Notes: a model not told the origin generated them from the letters alone. Shown: positions 8,388 through 16,121, numbered from the stretch's first letter. The stretch is 33,787 bases of DNA from Coriobacteriia bacterium (GCA_025361335.1 JANYAK010000061.1:1-33787); one strand, 5' to 3'. Made by a program: numbers and translations.

Positions 8388-9590
8388 ATGAGCAAGATAC
8401 TCAACCTCGCTTGGCTCAACCTGGTCCAGGTCCTCAAGGACCGGACCGGGCTGGCGACGCTGATCATTCTCCCGCTGATGCTGACGTTCCTGTTCGGGAC
8501 GATGATGGGTGGCGGTGAGCGCAAGAGCTCCGTCGCGGTCGCCGACCTCGACGGCTCGGCCTACTCGCGAGAGATCGTGGCGGCGCTGCCCGAGGCGACC
8601 TGGAATCTGCGCCGCGTCGGCGAGAACGAGGCGCGCCGCATGACAGCGACGGGCGAGGTCGCGGGCGCGCTCATCGTGCCGGCGGGCTTCGGCGACGACG
8701 TGCTCGCCGGCGTGGATACCACGGTGACCGTCGTGCAGGATCCCCGTTCCAACGCCGCACTCGTGGTTTCGCAGGCGATCCGAGGCAGGGTCCAGCGCGT
8801 GGCCGCCACCGCCCAGGTCATCCGCATCGTGCGCGCGGCCTATCGCGACGCCGAGAGAAGGACGGGCGTCGCGGCCGCTCAGCCGAGACCGGACGCCATC
8901 TATACCTACGCCGACCGCCTATGGGCGCCGGATCCTCCGCTGTCGGTCAGCGACGAGATGGTGAAGGCATCCAAGGTGCGTGGAGCGGCCCAGCAGGCCA
9001 GCGGCTTCCAGCAGTACTCGCTCGGGTTCACGCTCGCGTTCATGTTGTTCATGGGGCTCGGCAGTGCGGGCGGGTTCCTCGAGGAGAGGGAACAGGGAAC
9101 CCTGCCTCGGCTGCTGACGACCCCGACGAGCAAGGCCGTCCTCATCATCGGCAAGGTGCTCGGCATCTATGCCACCGTCGCCTTCGAGGCGCTGGTCATG
9201 GTCGGCCTGGGAGTCGGCCTGTTCCGCGTGCCATGGGGCGACGACCCCCTCGGCGTCGTTCTCATACTGGCGACCTATGCTCTGGCCGCCACCGGCCTGG
9301 GCGTGATGGCCTCGACGCTGGTGCGCACTCGCGGCCAGCTCTCAGCCGCTACCGCGATCCTGGCCACCGCGCTGGCCATGCTCGGTGGGGCCTACTGGCC
9401 GCTCGATATCGTCAACCCCACCATGCGCGTGGTCGCTATGCTCACCCCCACGGGCTGGGCGATGCGGGGACTGACGGACGTGGTGGTGCGGGCGCAGGGG
9501 ACCGGTCAAGCGATCCTGCCCTCCATCGCGCTCGTGGGGATGGCCGCGCTGTTCCTCACGGTCGGCGTCTCCCGGTTGAAGATGGAGTAG
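8388..9590 (+). CDS. ABC-2 type permease, second subunit
   Basis: This 400-aa paralogue of the upstream permease has the same layout: a first helix (LATLIILPLMLTFLFGTMMG), an extracytoplasmic region starting SSVAVADLDGS, and a C-terminal helix bundle. EEREQGTLPRLLTTPTSKA is the conserved ABC-2 loop. The frame is open far upstream, but the ATG at 8388 lies 8 bases after the previous stop and is where similarity begins. It completes a four-gene unit: amidotransferase, ATPase, permease, permease. Confidence 0.9.
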   Translation: MSKILNLAWLNLVQVLKDRTGLATLIILPLMLTFLFGTMMGGGERKSSVAVADLDGSAYSREIVAALPEATWNLRRVGENEARRMTATGEVAGALIVPAGFGDDVLAGVDTTVTVVQDPRSNAALVVSQAIRGRVQRVAATAQVIRIVRAAYRDAERRTGVAAAQPRPDAIYTYADRLWAPDPPLSVSDEMVKASKVRGAAQQASGFQQYSLGFTLAFMLFMGLGSAGGFLEEREQGTLPRLLTTPTSKAVLIIGKVLGIYATVAFEALVMVGLGVGLFRVPWGDDPLGVVLILATYALAATGLGVMASTLVRTRGQLSAATAILATALAMLGGAYWPLDIVNPTMRVVAMLTPTGWAMRGLTDVVVRAQGTGQAILPSIALVGMAALFLTVGVSRLKME

Positions 9591-9599
9591 GCCGCCGCC

Positions 9600-9765
9600 T
9601 GCCGACGATGCGGACGAGCCGCCGCCCTACGTGACCTCAGCGCCGCGGCGGTTGCGGTGGCGACGCGGTTGCGCGAGAGTGAGTCGCGGGCGGCCCGCTG
9701 GGTCGCCTCCGACGCGCTGAGGGAGCTTGGACAGCAACGCGGTCCGTGCGCGGCTCGGCCCGTGA
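9600..9765 (+). pseudogene. Decayed C-terminal gene fragment, perhaps DNA alkylation repair (AlkD-like)
   Basis: No complete gene lies between the permease stop (9590) and the next start (9803). One plus-strand frame reads LRDLSAAAVAVATRLRES and then AARWVASDALRELGQQR. Shifting by one base near 9740 continues V-R-A-R-L-G-P-stop, with the stop at 9763-9765. 'RW(I/V)A.DALREL...V..RL' resembles, from memory, the end of HEAT-like DNA alkylation repair proteins. The piece has no start and is about 55 residues. I infer a gene remnant left by deletion; the family name is a guess. Confidence 0.3.
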
Positions 9766-9802
9766 GGCCAGCCGCGCGCAATCGGGAGGGACCCGCCACG
9801 GC

Positions 9803-11161
9803 ATGACCCATCGCCCCGACAGCAAGGCCGTGCTCGCGGCCATCGCGACCCTGCTCGTGTGGTCGAGCGCGTTCGCGGGCGTCTCGCAGGTCGTGACCAA
9901 GGGCGGCTACGGAGCCGGGCAGATGGCCCTGTTCCGCTTCCTCGTGGCGTCCGCCACGATGGGCGTGGTCGCGCTCGCGCGTCGCCAGAGGCTGCCCCTG
10001 CTCTCCGATCTGCCGCGGCTCGCGGCCGCCGCCCTCGCGGGCATCACGGTCTATCACCTGGCGTTCACGTTCGGCGAGACCCGGGTGTCCGCCGGCGCCG
10101 CGGCCCTGATCATCTCATCCGGACCGATCTGGACCGCCCTCCTGGCCGTTGCCTTCCTCCACGAGCGCCTCAACCGATGGGGCTGGGCGGGCGTGGGGCT
10201 CGCCTTCAGCGGCGTCGCCGCGATCAGCCTCGGCGAGGGGAAGGGCGGCTTCGCGCTGCAGCCGATGGCGCTGCTCGTCCTGCTCGCGGCGGTGTCGACC
10301 GCCTTCTACTTCGTGCTGTCGAAGCGGCCTCTGCGCCGCTACTCGTCGCTGGAGTTCACCAGCTACGTGATCTGGCTGGGGACCATCCCCATGCTCGTGT
10401 TCCTCCCCGGACTGCTGCGCCAGGCGCCCCTGGCTCCCGCGTGGGCGAACTGGACCGTCGTGTTCCTCGGCGTGTTCCCCGGAGCGCTTGCGTACGTGCT
10501 ATGGAGCTATGCGCTGGCGCGAATGCCCGCCTCGACCACCGCGAGCTTCCTGTACGCCCAGCCGGTGCTGGCCACGCTGGTCGCCTGGGTGTGGCAGGGC
10601 GTCGTGCCCGGATCCGTCACGCTGTTGGGCGGCGCGATTGCGCTTGCGGGGGTCATCGTGGTGCAGACCAAGGGCCGGCCCAAGAACGTCGTCGCGGTGA
10701 CGGTCGCGACCGGCCCGGCCCAGAGAGCCCAGGTCCGGGCCCTGGTCGACGAGCTGCTGGACTACTTCTCGGACGAGTTCGGTGGTATCGACCGCGCCAT
10801 CTATGCGGAGGAACTGGCGCGGTTCGACGAGTGGTACGGCGCGCCACGCGGAGCGGCCTTCCTCGCCACGGTCGACGGCCACCCCGACGGCACGGCGGTC
10901 ATCCGGGACCGGGGGGACGGGGCCGCCGAGTTGAGGCGCGTGTTCGTCCGGCCCGACTCGCGAAGGCGCGGGGTCGCGCGCGCGCTCCTCCACGCGGCGA
11001 TGGAGGAGGCCCGCTCCCTCGGGTATCGCAGGCTGCTGCTCATGACGTCGCAGCGGTTCACCGGGGCGATCGCACTGTACGAGGCGGAGGGGTTCATGCG
11101 CATACCGGTCTACCGGGAGGTCGCGAACCCCGAGGTCGTGGCCTTCGGACGCGACCTGTGA
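9803..11161 (+). CDS. EamA/DMT transporter fused to a GNAT acetyltransferase
   Basis: This 452-aa protein has two parts. Residues 1 to about 290 form ten membrane helices in two EamA repeats (ATLLVWSSAFAGVSQVV; later FLYAQPVLATLVAWVW), typical of drug/metabolite exporters of about 300 aa. Residues 300-452 form a GNAT N-acetyltransferase. Its acetyl-CoA binding segment is VFVRPDSRRRGVARALL, followed by GYRRLLLMTS and ALYEAEGF. GNAT domains move the acetyl group from acetyl-CoA to an amine. The fusion suggests that an amine substrate is acetylated at the cytoplasmic face and exported, but this is inference. The ATG at 9803 is preceded by GGGAGGG at a long spacing. No frameshift is needed to join the halves. 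Confidence 0.85.
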   Translation: MTHRPDSKAVLAAIATLLVWSSAFAGVSQVVTKGGYGAGQMALFRFLVASATMGVVALARRQRLPLLSDLPRLAAAALAGITVYHLAFTFGETRVSAGAAALIISSGPIWTALLAVAFLHERLNRWGWAGVGLAFSGVAAISLGEGKGGFALQPMALLVLLAAVSTAFYFVLSKRPLRRYSSLEFTSYVIWLGTIPMLVFLPGLLRQAPLAPAWANWTVVFLGVFPGALAYVLWSYALARMPASTTASFLYAQPVLATLVAWVWQGVVPGSVTLLGGAIALAGVIVVQTKGRPKNVVAVTVATGPAQRAQVRALVDELLDYFSDEFGGIDRAIYAEELARFDEWYGAPRGAAFLATVDGHPDGTAVIRDRGDGAAELRRVFVRPDSRRRGVARALLHAAMEEARSLGYRRLLLMTSQRFTGAIALYEAEGFMRIPVYREVANPEVVAFGRDL

Positions 11162-11227
11162 CGCGTCAGCCCCCCCGTCGGCCATGGTGTATCATGCGGC
11201 GGAACGGACCGGATCGGAAGGATCCCC

Positions 11228-11815
11228 ATGAGAAGGATCGCCATCGTCGCCCTCGCCCTCTCGCTCGCGTTCGTGACGTCGGGCACGGCCGGCTGCGGCC
11301 TACTGAAGAACCCGAACGAGGACGCCAACAAGGCCATCGCCGAGGCGAACACGCACCTGAAGAAGTACCAGGACAGCCTGGTGAAGGTCGGTGCGCTCAA
11401 CGACGAGCTCCGCAGCGTCGAGACGACGGCCGGCGGTGCGGTCCAGGCCCTCGATGTCCTCGCCCGCATGAGAGGCGAGCTCGCCGCGCAGAAGACGGAA
11501 CTCGAGACCGCTTCCAAGGCCATCGCCAAGGTGAAGACGTTCGAGGTGGACGCCGCCTTCAAGAAGTACGCCGACCTCGAGATCGCCGCCATCGCCGCGA
11601 AGGTCGCACTCGCGGACGCGAACGGCGGGCTGTACTCCGAGATGGAGCGCATGTACACGGCGATCCGCGACAAGAAGTCATCGGCGTCGCTTAACGAGAT
11701 CCTCAGCGCCTTGGACGCGGCGACCAACAAGGTCACCGAGTCCGCGGCTGCGCACCAGAAGGCCAACGACGGCGCCTCGGCGTTCTTCGACAAGATGGTC
11801 GCAGCGCAGAAGTAG
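11228..11815 (+). CDS. Coiled-coil lipoprotein of unknown function
   Basis: This 195-aa protein has a signal peptide (ALALSLAFVTSGTAG) and a lipobox cysteine near residue 23, so it should be lipid-anchored outside the membrane. The rest is almost entirely helix-forming, rich in Ala, Lys and Glu with heptad-like spacing (KAIAEANTHLKKYQDSLVKV and on), and contains no further cysteines or catalytic motif. A ribosome binding site (GAAGGATCC) precedes the ATG, and TATCAT at 11190-11195 is a possible -10 box. It is convergent with acyP. Confidence 0.75.
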   Translation: MRRIAIVALALSLAFVTSGTAGCGLLKNPNEDANKAIAEANTHLKKYQDSLVKVGALNDELRSVETTAGGAVQALDVLARMRGELAAQKTELETASKAIAKVKTFEVDAAFKKYADLEIAAIAAKVALADANGGLYSEMERMYTAIRDKKSSASLNEILSALDAATNKVTESAAAHQKANDGASAFFDKMVAAQK

Positions 11816-11830
11816 GGCGCGGCCGACCCT

Positions 11831-12112
11831 TCAGTCTCGTATCTCGAAGCCGGTCTCGCCGACCGGCGCCTCCCACACGACGGCGACGGCGGTGACCTCG
11901 GCGCGTGGGGGCCCCACCCTCACGTAGTCGAGCACGGCGTCCACGGCGGTCGACGACCCCTCCACGACCGCCTCAACCGAGCCGTCCGGCAGGTTGCGCA
12001 CCCAGCCGGCGACGCCTCGGCCCCGCGCGAAGTCGGCTGTGCTCCGGCGGAACCACACGCCTTGGACCCGCCCTTGGACCTTGGCACGAGCGCGAACGAT
12101 CTTCTCGGTCAT
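11831..12112 (-). CDS. acyP: Acylphosphatase
   Basis: This 93-aa protein has the two diagnostic motifs of the family: GRVQGVWFRR with catalytic Arg22, and GWVRNLPDGSVE with catalytic Asn40. It hydrolyses the carboxyl-phosphate bond of acyl phosphates such as acetyl phosphate and carbamoyl phosphate in the cytosol. The ATG at 12112 was chosen because GGAGGTGG lies just upstream and the family length is about 90-100 aa; the frame is open further upstream to 12202. It stands alone, convergent with the lipoprotein and divergent from the haem-motif gene. Confidence 0.93.
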   Translation of the reverse strand: MTEKIVRARAKVQGRVQGVWFRRSTADFARGRGVAGWVRNLPDGSVEAVVEGSSTAVDAVLDYVRVGPPRAEVTAVAVVWEAPVGETGFEIRD

Positions 12113-12191
12113 CGGCCACCTCCACCGGCAGCATACGTGCCCCTCCTCGGCCGTGCCCACCCTGGAACCGAGGACGCGCCTCGGCCGTGCT

Positions 12192-12205
12192 AGCATGATC
12201 ATGCT
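12192..12205. promoter_or_regulatory. 14-base perfect palindrome overlapping a possible -10 box
   Basis: AGCATGATCATGCT is a perfect palindrome. It overlaps TAGCAT (12191-12196), a plausible -10 box for the haem-motif gene starting at 12227. It lies between acyP (minus) and that gene (plus), so a dimeric regulator bound here could block transcription. No matching -35 was found. Confidence 0.35.
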
Positions 12206-12226
12206 CGCGGCTTAGAAGGGGGAACG

Positions 12227-12466
12227 ATGGATCCTGCGGATGTGCGAGTCGAAGGTGAAGAAGAGCCGAGCGGCCCCCGCTCGACTGTCGCGAAGGTCGG
12301 GATCGGCGTCGTCGGGACGCTGGCGTCCCTGCTCCTCCTATGGGGGGCGGCGCACCTGTTCATCCCGCCCATATCACCCGAGCACACCGCTCCCGCCGGT
12401 CATTTCTCGGGCCAGTGCTGGACGTGCCACCTGATGACCGCGGCCCCTCCCACGAGAAGCGAGTGA
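12227..12466 (+). CDS. Small membrane-anchored protein with one c-type haem motif (CxxCH)
   Basis: This 79-aa protein has a charged N-terminus, one membrane helix (about residues 23-46) and a short C-terminal tail holding C64-W-T-C67-H68. CxxCH is the covalent haem-attachment motif of c-type cytochromes. The tail should face outside, where haem attachment occurs, if the N-terminus is cytoplasmic. His59 a few residues upstream could be a second ligand. It has a good ribosome binding site (GAAGGGGGAAC). The next gene starts 1 base after its stop, so the two share a transcript. A CxxCH in so short a protein could also be chance or bind another metal. Confidence 0.65.
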   Translation: MDPADVRVEGEEEPSGPRSTVAKVGIGVVGTLASLLLLWGAAHLFIPPISPEHTAPAGHFSGQCWTCHLMTAAPPTRSE

Positions 12467-12467
12467 C

Positions 12468-13253
12468 ATGATCCGCACTGCGGTGGAGAAGGCGGCACGC
12501 GTCGAGACCCGGCGTCGCGCGAAGACGGAGCGAGTGGCGGCCAAGGCGGCGCGCAAAGCGGCCGCCCGCGCGAACGACCCGGCCGGCGACGGCCTGCTCA
12601 TCGACACGCCTCAGCCGGCATATCGCGTCGGCGAGGTCATAGCGAACGGCGTGACCCACGGGCTGGGTGTCGCCCTGTCGATCTCCGGTCTCACGATGTT
12701 GCTCGTGTTCGCCGCGCAGAGCCGCGATTCCTGGCACCTGGCATCCGCGCTGGTGTACGGGATCAGCCTCGTGATGCTCTACAGCGCATCGACCCTGTAC
12801 CACTCGATCGTGCTGGAGAAGGCGCGCCGGGTGTTCAAGGTGATCGACCACGGCTCGATCTACCTGCTGATCGCCGGCACCTACACCCCGTTCACACTGG
12901 TGACCCTCCGCAATGACGGAGGACTGCTGCTGTTCGCGGTGGTGTGGTGCATCGCGATCGCCGGGATCCTCGTCGAGTCGCTGTGGCGCCGCCGCCCCGC
13001 GTGGTTGGGCCTCGCGCTCTATCTCGCATTGGGCTGGCTGGCCGTCGTGATGATGCGGCCGCTGGGCCAGCACCTGCCCGCGGGCGCTGTCGGCCTTCTC
13101 ATCGCGGGCGGCCTCGCCTATACGTTCGGGACGGTCTTCTACGCGGTCAAGAAGGTGCCGTACTTCCACATGATCTGGCACATCTTCGTCCTGGCCGGCA
13201 GCATCTGTCACTTCCTCGCGGTCGTCCTCTACGTGATGCCTGCCGGCCGGTAG
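12468..13253 (+). CDS. Haemolysin III / PAQR family membrane protein
   Basis: This 261-aa protein belongs to the HlyIII (PAQR-like) family with seven membrane helices. Conserved features are NGVTHGLG, the SASTLYHS motif, DHGSIYLLIAGTYTPF, and the C-terminal HMIWHIFVLAGSICHF, whose histidines with the earlier His form the expected zinc site of this superfamily. The family is thought to include membrane hydrolases; the name 'haemolysin' comes from early heterologous tests. An unusual N-terminal extension of about 45 residues is rich in Lys, Arg and Ala (basic, probably helical). It is cotranscribed with the haem-motif gene, 1 base apart. Confidence 0.9.
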   Translation: MIRTAVEKAARVETRRRAKTERVAAKAARKAAARANDPAGDGLLIDTPQPAYRVGEVIANGVTHGLGVALSISGLTMLLVFAAQSRDSWHLASALVYGISLVMLYSASTLYHSIVLEKARRVFKVIDHGSIYLLIAGTYTPFTLVTLRNDGGLLLFAVVWCIAIAGILVESLWRRRPAWLGLALYLALGWLAVVMMRPLGQHLPAGAVGLLIAGGLAYTFGTVFYAVKKVPYFHMIWHIFVLAGSICHFLAVVLYVMPAGR

Positions 13254-13270
13254 CGCCTTGGTCGCTCCAC

Positions 13271-13333
13271 CCCCGACTCGCGACCGCGCACGACACGCGC
13301 CGTCCCCGACTCGCGGCCGCGCACGACTCGCGC
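13271..13333. repeat. Two 30-base direct repeats, 33-base period
   Basis: CCCCGACTCGCG(A/G)CCGC and the following GCACGAC(A/T)CGCGC occur at 13271-13300 and again at 13304-13333, with 2 differences in 30 bases. The repeat fills the short gap between two convergent genes. No clear terminator stem was found within it. Confidence 0.75.
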
Positions 13334-13342
13334 GCGGCTGGG

Positions 13343-14086
13343 TCATCCCGTGACCTCGATATCCGCCTCCGGGTCGAACGGGTTCGTCCGCACCGCGAAC
13401 GAGAACAGGTACGGATACTTGTCGCCCAGGTGCTGGACGTAGCGGAGCCACTCGGCGAGCAGGCGCCCGTATGCCCGCGCCATGTCGAGCTCCACGTGGC
13501 GAAGGTCCGCGGGTGGCATCGCCGAGAGGTTCTGACGCGCCGCCAGTTCGTCGGTGAGGTGGAATACCGCCCACAGCATGTCGGTGAACGCGGCGTGCTC
13601 GAGCAGGGTCTGGTTCTCCAGCAGGCGCAGGAGGAACGCGCGCTGTCCGATCAGGTAGTCGCGCAGCGGCTCCAAGTCGCGCCCCTGCAGGCTGATCGCA
13701 TGCTCGTGACCCACGAGCCGGCGGCGCGCCTCCTCGAAGTCGGCTGCGGACCACGCCCCTGTGAAGCGCATCTGCGCACTGATGCCCGCGACGTCGGTGT
13801 CGAACTCCACGAGCCGGTCGATGAGGTCACGGCCCGTCTCTCCGAAGAACGCTCCGATCACCATGTTGAGCTTGTTGAGAAGCGCCGCTTTCTCCCGCTG
13901 CTCCAGCAGTCGGCCGATCAGCAGCGTCAGGATGAGCGCGCTGATCGGGATGAACGCGATGTCGAGCAGGGTGTAGAAGGCGATGTCGGCGCCCCGGTCG
14001 AGGAACGCGGCGTACAGCGCCGCGTACAGGACCGCCGACGCTGCCAGCAGACCAGCCACCAGCCACCAGGTGCGCTTCGCGCCCAT
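13343..14086 (-). CDS. Membrane-anchored helical protein of unknown function
   Basis: This 247-aa protein has two N-terminal membrane helices (WWLVAGLLAASAVLYAALYAAF and ALILTLLIG within about residues 5-65). A mostly helical cytoplasmic domain follows, with a distinctive end reading YPYLFSFAVRTNPFDPEADI. I recognise it only as a conserved hypothetical type. The ATG at 14086 was chosen over the one at 14119 because GGAAGGGG sits just before it. It lies 51 bases behind the molybdopterin gene on the same strand, so the two are probably one operon and this protein may be its membrane partner. Confidence 0.7.
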   Translation of the reverse strand: MGAKRTWWLVAGLLAASAVLYAALYAAFLDRGADIAFYTLLDIAFIPISALILTLLIGRLLEQREKAALLNKLNMVIGAFFGETGRDLIDRLVEFDTDVAGISAQMRFTGAWSAADFEEARRRLVGHEHAISLQGRDLEPLRDYLIGQRAFLLRLLENQTLLEHAAFTDMLWAVFHLTDELAARQNLSAMPPADLRHVELDMARAYGRLLAEWLRYVQHLGDKYPYLFSFAVRTNPFDPEADIEVTG

Positions 14087-14137
14087 CGCGTCCCCTTCCC
14101 ACGGATCGTCAGTCATCACGGAGCGGACGTGCGCCGA

Positions 14138-14821
14138 TCACGGCCCCGACAGTGAGAAGGAGCTCTTGTCGAGATCGCCCAGGGTCGAGTAGCCGCGCTG
14201 CTCCCAGTATCCGCGGTAGTCCGCGTTGGGCGACAGCTCGATCCTCGTGACCCATTTGCACCACTTGTAGCCCCACTTGCTCTCGGCCACCACTTGGAAC
14301 GGGAAGCCGCGTTCCTTCGGCAGCTCCACGCCGTTCATCCGATAGGCGAGCAGTATCTGGCGGTCCCGCACGTACGCGAGCGGCAACGATGTCGTGTATC
14401 CGTCCGCCGCGTGGAAGATGACGGTCCTCGCGTCCGGGCGCGGGTGAGAGGCGTCGATGATCTCGCTCAGCATGACGCCCTGCCATAGGACCTTCACGCT
14501 CCAGCCTTCCACGCAATCGAGCTGTACCACCTTCAGGTGCTTCGGCCGGGCGATGACCTGCTGGTAGGTGTAGGACGCCTCCGTGTCGACGGTGCCGTCC
14601 ACCTTGAGACGGTACTTGCCCCGGTCGACATCCTGCGGGCCCTTGATCGAGTTCTCATGGAAGTCCGAGATGGCGCCGAGCTTCTCGCCCTTGTATCGGC
14701 GGATCTCCACTCCCCCGAGCTTGGTGGGCGCGAAGGCGGTGCCCCGCGTGGTGCACGCCGACGCAGTGACGGCCACCAGCGCGATGAAGCCGACGACGAG
14801 CGCACGGTGAGTCCTACGCAT
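14138..14821 (-). CDS. Molybdopterin-binding oxidoreductase (sulfite oxidase fold), lipoprotein
   Basis: This 227-aa protein has an N-terminal signal MRRTHRALVVGFIALVAVTA ending at a lipobox Cys23, so it acts outside the membrane. Two arginines at residues 2-3 hint at Tat export, usual for cofactor-loaded molybdoenzymes, but the motif is incomplete. The body matches the oxidoreductase molybdopterin domain (PF00174). The conserved Cys103 in QLDCVEGW is the expected molybdenum ligand, followed by WQGVMLSEII and the later GYTTSLPL and RGFPFQVV segments. Substrate unknown; relatives reduce or oxidise sulfoxides, sulfite or nitrate. The ATG at 14821 has ACGGAG upstream. It is divergent from a flavin reductase, a plausible electron source only if a membrane link exists. 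Confidence 0.85.
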   Translation of the reverse strand: MRRTHRALVVGFIALVAVTASACTTRGTAFAPTKLGGVEIRRYKGEKLGAISDFHENSIKGPQDVDRGKYRLKVDGTVDTEASYTYQQVIARPKHLKVVQLDCVEGWSVKVLWQGVMLSEIIDASHPRPDARTVIFHAADGYTTSLPLAYVRDRQILLAYRMNGVELPKERGFPFQVVAESKWGYKWCKWVTRIELSPNADYRGYWEQRGYSTLGDLDKSSFSLSGP

Positions 14822-14936
14822 GGCGTCTCCGTATCGTAGCGGTGCGTTGTATGTGGTCATCGCGTATGTACCCCGGTGCTGGGGACGACGGCGTGTGGGA
14901 ACATGCAACCGACGTGTCGGCCCAGCTGCTGCCCGT

Positions 14937-14947
14937 GGAGGTGATCC
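14937..14947 (+). promoter_or_regulatory. Unusually strong Shine-Dalgarno sequence
   Basis: GGAGGTGATCC is a near full-length complement to the 3' end of 16S rRNA. It ends directly before the GTG at 14948, which fixes the start of the flavin reductase gene. Confidence 0.8.
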
Positions 14948-15658
14948 GTGGATCCGCTCACGCACCAGGTCGGCTTCCGGGACAGGGAGGTGTGCGGCGC
15001 CGAACTGGGCGTGTTCCGGTTCGAGCGTCCCGAGGGCTATTCGTTCCGACCGGGACAGTTCGCGTCGGTGACCGTGGCCACCCGGGACGGCGTGCAGACG
15101 AAGCACTTCACCCACTCACAGGCGCCGGCCGATCCCTACTTGGAAGTGACGACGCGGCTCACCGGGTCGGCGTTCAAGGACGCCCTGCTCGCGCTGAGGC
15201 CGGGGGATGTCGTCGGCTTCACCGGGCCGCGAGGGTCGCTGACACTCGACCCCACAGTGGGCAAGGTGGCGTTCCTGGTCGGGGGCGTAGGCGTGACGCC
15301 CGCGCGCAGCATCATCAGGGACGCGGTCGGACGCGGCAGCAGGCTGCTCTTCGTCCTTTTCCACGGCAACAAGGGCCCAGAGTGCATACCGTTCCAAGAG
15401 GAGCTCGACGGATACGGCCGGTCGGGCGACGGGCGGGTGCGGGTCGTCCACGTGCTGGAGCGGCCCGGCGCGGGATGGAACGGAGAGGAGGGCTTTATCA
15501 CGGCGGAGTTGGTGCGCCGACATGTCGATCCCCTGGACGGATGGCGGTGGCTCGTCGCGGGCCCGCCCGCGATGCTTGAGCCGATGAAGCGTGTGGTCGC
15601 GGACCTCGAGATCCCGCCCGATAGGGTCGCGGTCGAATCTTTCGCGGGCTACGAATGA
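14948..15658 (+). CDS. FAD-dependent NAD(P)H reductase (ferredoxin reductase-type)
   Basis: This 236-aa protein has the ferredoxin-NADP reductase fold. An N-terminal FAD barrel contains FRPGQFASV (about 33-41) and HFTHSQAP in place of the usual RxYS motif. A C-terminal NAD(P) domain begins VAFLVGGVGVTPARSI (about 106-121) and ends WLVAGPPAMLEPMKRV and the terminal SFAGYE. It should pass electrons from NAD(P)H to a partner protein. No iron-sulfur domain is attached, so the partner is separate. It is divergent from the molybdopterin oxidoreductase, with 126 bases between the start codons. Confidence 0.88.
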   Translation: MDPLTHQVGFRDREVCGAELGVFRFERPEGYSFRPGQFASVTVATRDGVQTKHFTHSQAPADPYLEVTTRLTGSAFKDALLALRPGDVVGFTGPRGSLTLDPTVGKVAFLVGGVGVTPARSIIRDAVGRGSRLLFVLFHGNKGPECIPFQEELDGYGRSGDGRVRVVHVLERPGAGWNGEEGFITAELVRRHVDPLDGWRWLVAGPPAMLEPMKRVVADLEIPPDRVAVESFAGYE

Positions 15659-15689
15659 CTGCGCCGGAGATCCGACTGCGCCGCGCCCA

Positions 15690-16121
15690 TCACTCGACGC
15701 TTGTGACAATCTCCACAAGCTCGACTTCGAAGGTGAGGGTCTTGCCGGCCAACGGGTGATTGAAATCGAGGGTGACGTCATCGCCGTCGACCGCCACGAT
15801 CTCGCCCAGCAGCCTGCTGCCGTCCGGAGTGGCGAGGTCCACCTGGCCGCCCACGTACGGATCCTCAGCGAACGCCTCTGCTTCCACGTGCTGCACGAGC
15901 TCGTCGTTGCACGGGCCATACGCGAGTTCCGGCGGGATGGTCAGCGTGCGCTTGGCGCCCGTTTCGAGGCCGGTCACCCCCGCGTCGAATCCATCGATCA
16001 CGCAACCGTCGCCCAATCGGAACTCGAGCGGATCGTGCCCCGCGGACGAGTCGAACTCCGTGCCGTCCTCGAGCGTCCCGCGGTAGTGGACCCGGACAAG
16101 GTCGCCTATCTTCGCCTGCAT
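15690..16121 (-). CDS. slyD: SlyD-like FKBP-type peptidyl-prolyl isomerase
   Basis: This 143-aa protein starts AKIGDLVRVHYRGTLEDGTEFDSS, the FKBP signature, and continues with PLEFRLGDGCVIDGFDAGV and a typical SlyD insert-in-flap domain (about residues 67-125, GEIVAVDGDDVTLDFNHPLAGKTL). It catalyses cis-trans isomerisation of proline bonds and acts as a chaperone. The His/Cys-rich metal-binding tail of E. coli SlyD is missing, as in many relatives. AAGGAG precedes the ATG. Confidence 0.92.
   Translation of the reverse strand: MQAKIGDLVRVHYRGTLEDGTEFDSSAGHDPLEFRLGDGCVIDGFDAGVTGLETGAKRTLTIPPELAYGPCNDELVQHVEAEAFAEDPYVGGQVDLATPDGSRLLGEIVAVDGDDVTLDFNHPLAGKTLTFEVELVEIVTSVE

Noticed and set aside
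11849-11867. GCCGGTC/GACCGGC hairpin near the end of acyP
   Set aside because: It lies within the acyP coding sequence, has a 7-base stem and no T-run. It could help termination of the convergent lipoprotein gene but cannot be told from GC-rich coding DNA.
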